Origin: Catenulispora sp. MAP5-51
GTDB lineage: Bacteria; Actinomycetota; Actinomycetes; Streptomycetales; Catenulisporaceae
Assembly: GCF_041261205.1 (NCBI RefSeq)
Contig: NZ_JBGCCH010000030.1
Coordinates: 61,326 to 125,325, forward strand
DNA: 64,000 bases
Direction of reading: 5' to 3'
Shown here: positions 63,916-64,000 of the stretch, in pieces
How the letters are laid out: every line of letters starts with the position of its first letter
How positions within the stretch are numbered: position 1 is the stretch's first letter
Program-made: the position numbers and the translations under genes
Notes under the pieces: generated by a model
Told to the model about the DNA's origin: nothing
The model's input: the letters and a program-made list of their open reading frames with translations, nothing else
The model's database searches: none

Positions 63916-64000
63916 GTCCGGCCGCGTCCTACTCTCCCACCAGGTCCCCCTGGCAGTACCATCGGCGCTGGCGGGCTTAGCTTCCGGGTTCGGAATGGGA
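63916..64000 (-). rRNA. rrf: 5S rRNA (3' part, continues outside window)
   Basis: Read on the minus strand the last 85 bases contain TCCCATTCCGAACCCGGAAG, GCTAAGCCCGCCAGCGCCGA, TGGTACTGC and GGGAGAGTAGGACGCGGCCG, the conserved domain of bacterial 5S rRNA through its 3' end. The 5' third and presumably the 23S and 16S genes lie beyond base 64000. Confidence 0.95.

Overview
The window is very GC-rich and uses the codon pattern, GTG starts and short ATGA/GTGA gene overlaps of a filamentous actinomycete. Typical actinobacterial markers (SteA, the tlyA-nadK-recN block, an SPW-repeat protein, F420-type PPOX proteins, NhaA-DsbA fusion) agree. I cannot name the species; a Catenulispora- or Streptomyces-like organism is a reasonable guess.

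Region 1 (1-18.4 kb) is one edge of a biosynthetic gene cluster. It contains an almost complete vicenistatin-type beta-amino acid starter cassette: a two-subunit glutamate mutase (3-methylaspartate formation), a 1019-residue protein carrying two adenylation domains, a stand-alone ACP, a PLP decarboxylase acting on the carrier-bound amino acid, an acyltransferase and an amino-acyl peptidase. The PKS next to it starts with a bare loading ACP, followed by KS-AT-DH-KR-ACP and a second KS that runs off the window at base 1. By analogy with VinH/I/L/M/N/O/K/J the product should be a macrolactam primed with 3-aminoisobutyrate. The VinM- and VinN-like ligases appear to be fused in one polypeptide. Beside the cassette are an oddly ordered A-PCP-C NRPS and a type II thioesterase that has lost its catalytic centre.

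Region 2 (18.5-24.2 kb) is low in coding density and full of relics: an interrupted NADPH:F420-reductase-like gene, a 28-bp type I-E CRISPR-like repeat standing alone, a three-repeat degenerate CRISPR-like array, a tRNA-Met-like fragment, and a frameshifted gene resembling bacterial ubiquitin E2-like proteins. One intact large gene, an NhaA antiporter fused to a DsbA-like domain, sits among them. This looks like a worn-down integration site or defence island.

Region 3 (24.2-39.3 kb) is core chromosome: steA, recN, nadK, tlyA, a HAD phosphatase and a TPR protein in conserved order. It is interrupted between steA and recN by a two-component system and a LacI regulator, and also carries a GT87 mannosyltransferase, an SCP2 protein, a TetR regulator and a CaiB/BaiF CoA-transferase.

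Region 4 (39.4-64 kb) holds metabolic and envelope genes. A DUF6807/Gfo-Idh-MocA divergent pair shares a 16-bp operator-like site with a LacI gene 4 kb away. There are also a secreted GH3 beta-glucosidase, a TetR-controlled oxidoreductase, a GDSL hydrolase, an NlpC/P60 hydrolase with two peptidoglycan-binding domains, MBL and HAD enzymes, PPOX and VOC proteins, an aldehyde dehydrogenase, and an 890-residue protein with a roughly 550-residue Arg/Gly/Asp/Ser repeat region joined to a TPR-like domain. The window ends inside a 5S rRNA gene on the minus strand.

A pattern crossing gene families is that at least six genes end in short tandem repeats whose unit contains the stop codon, so that stop codons are iterated just downstream of the true one.
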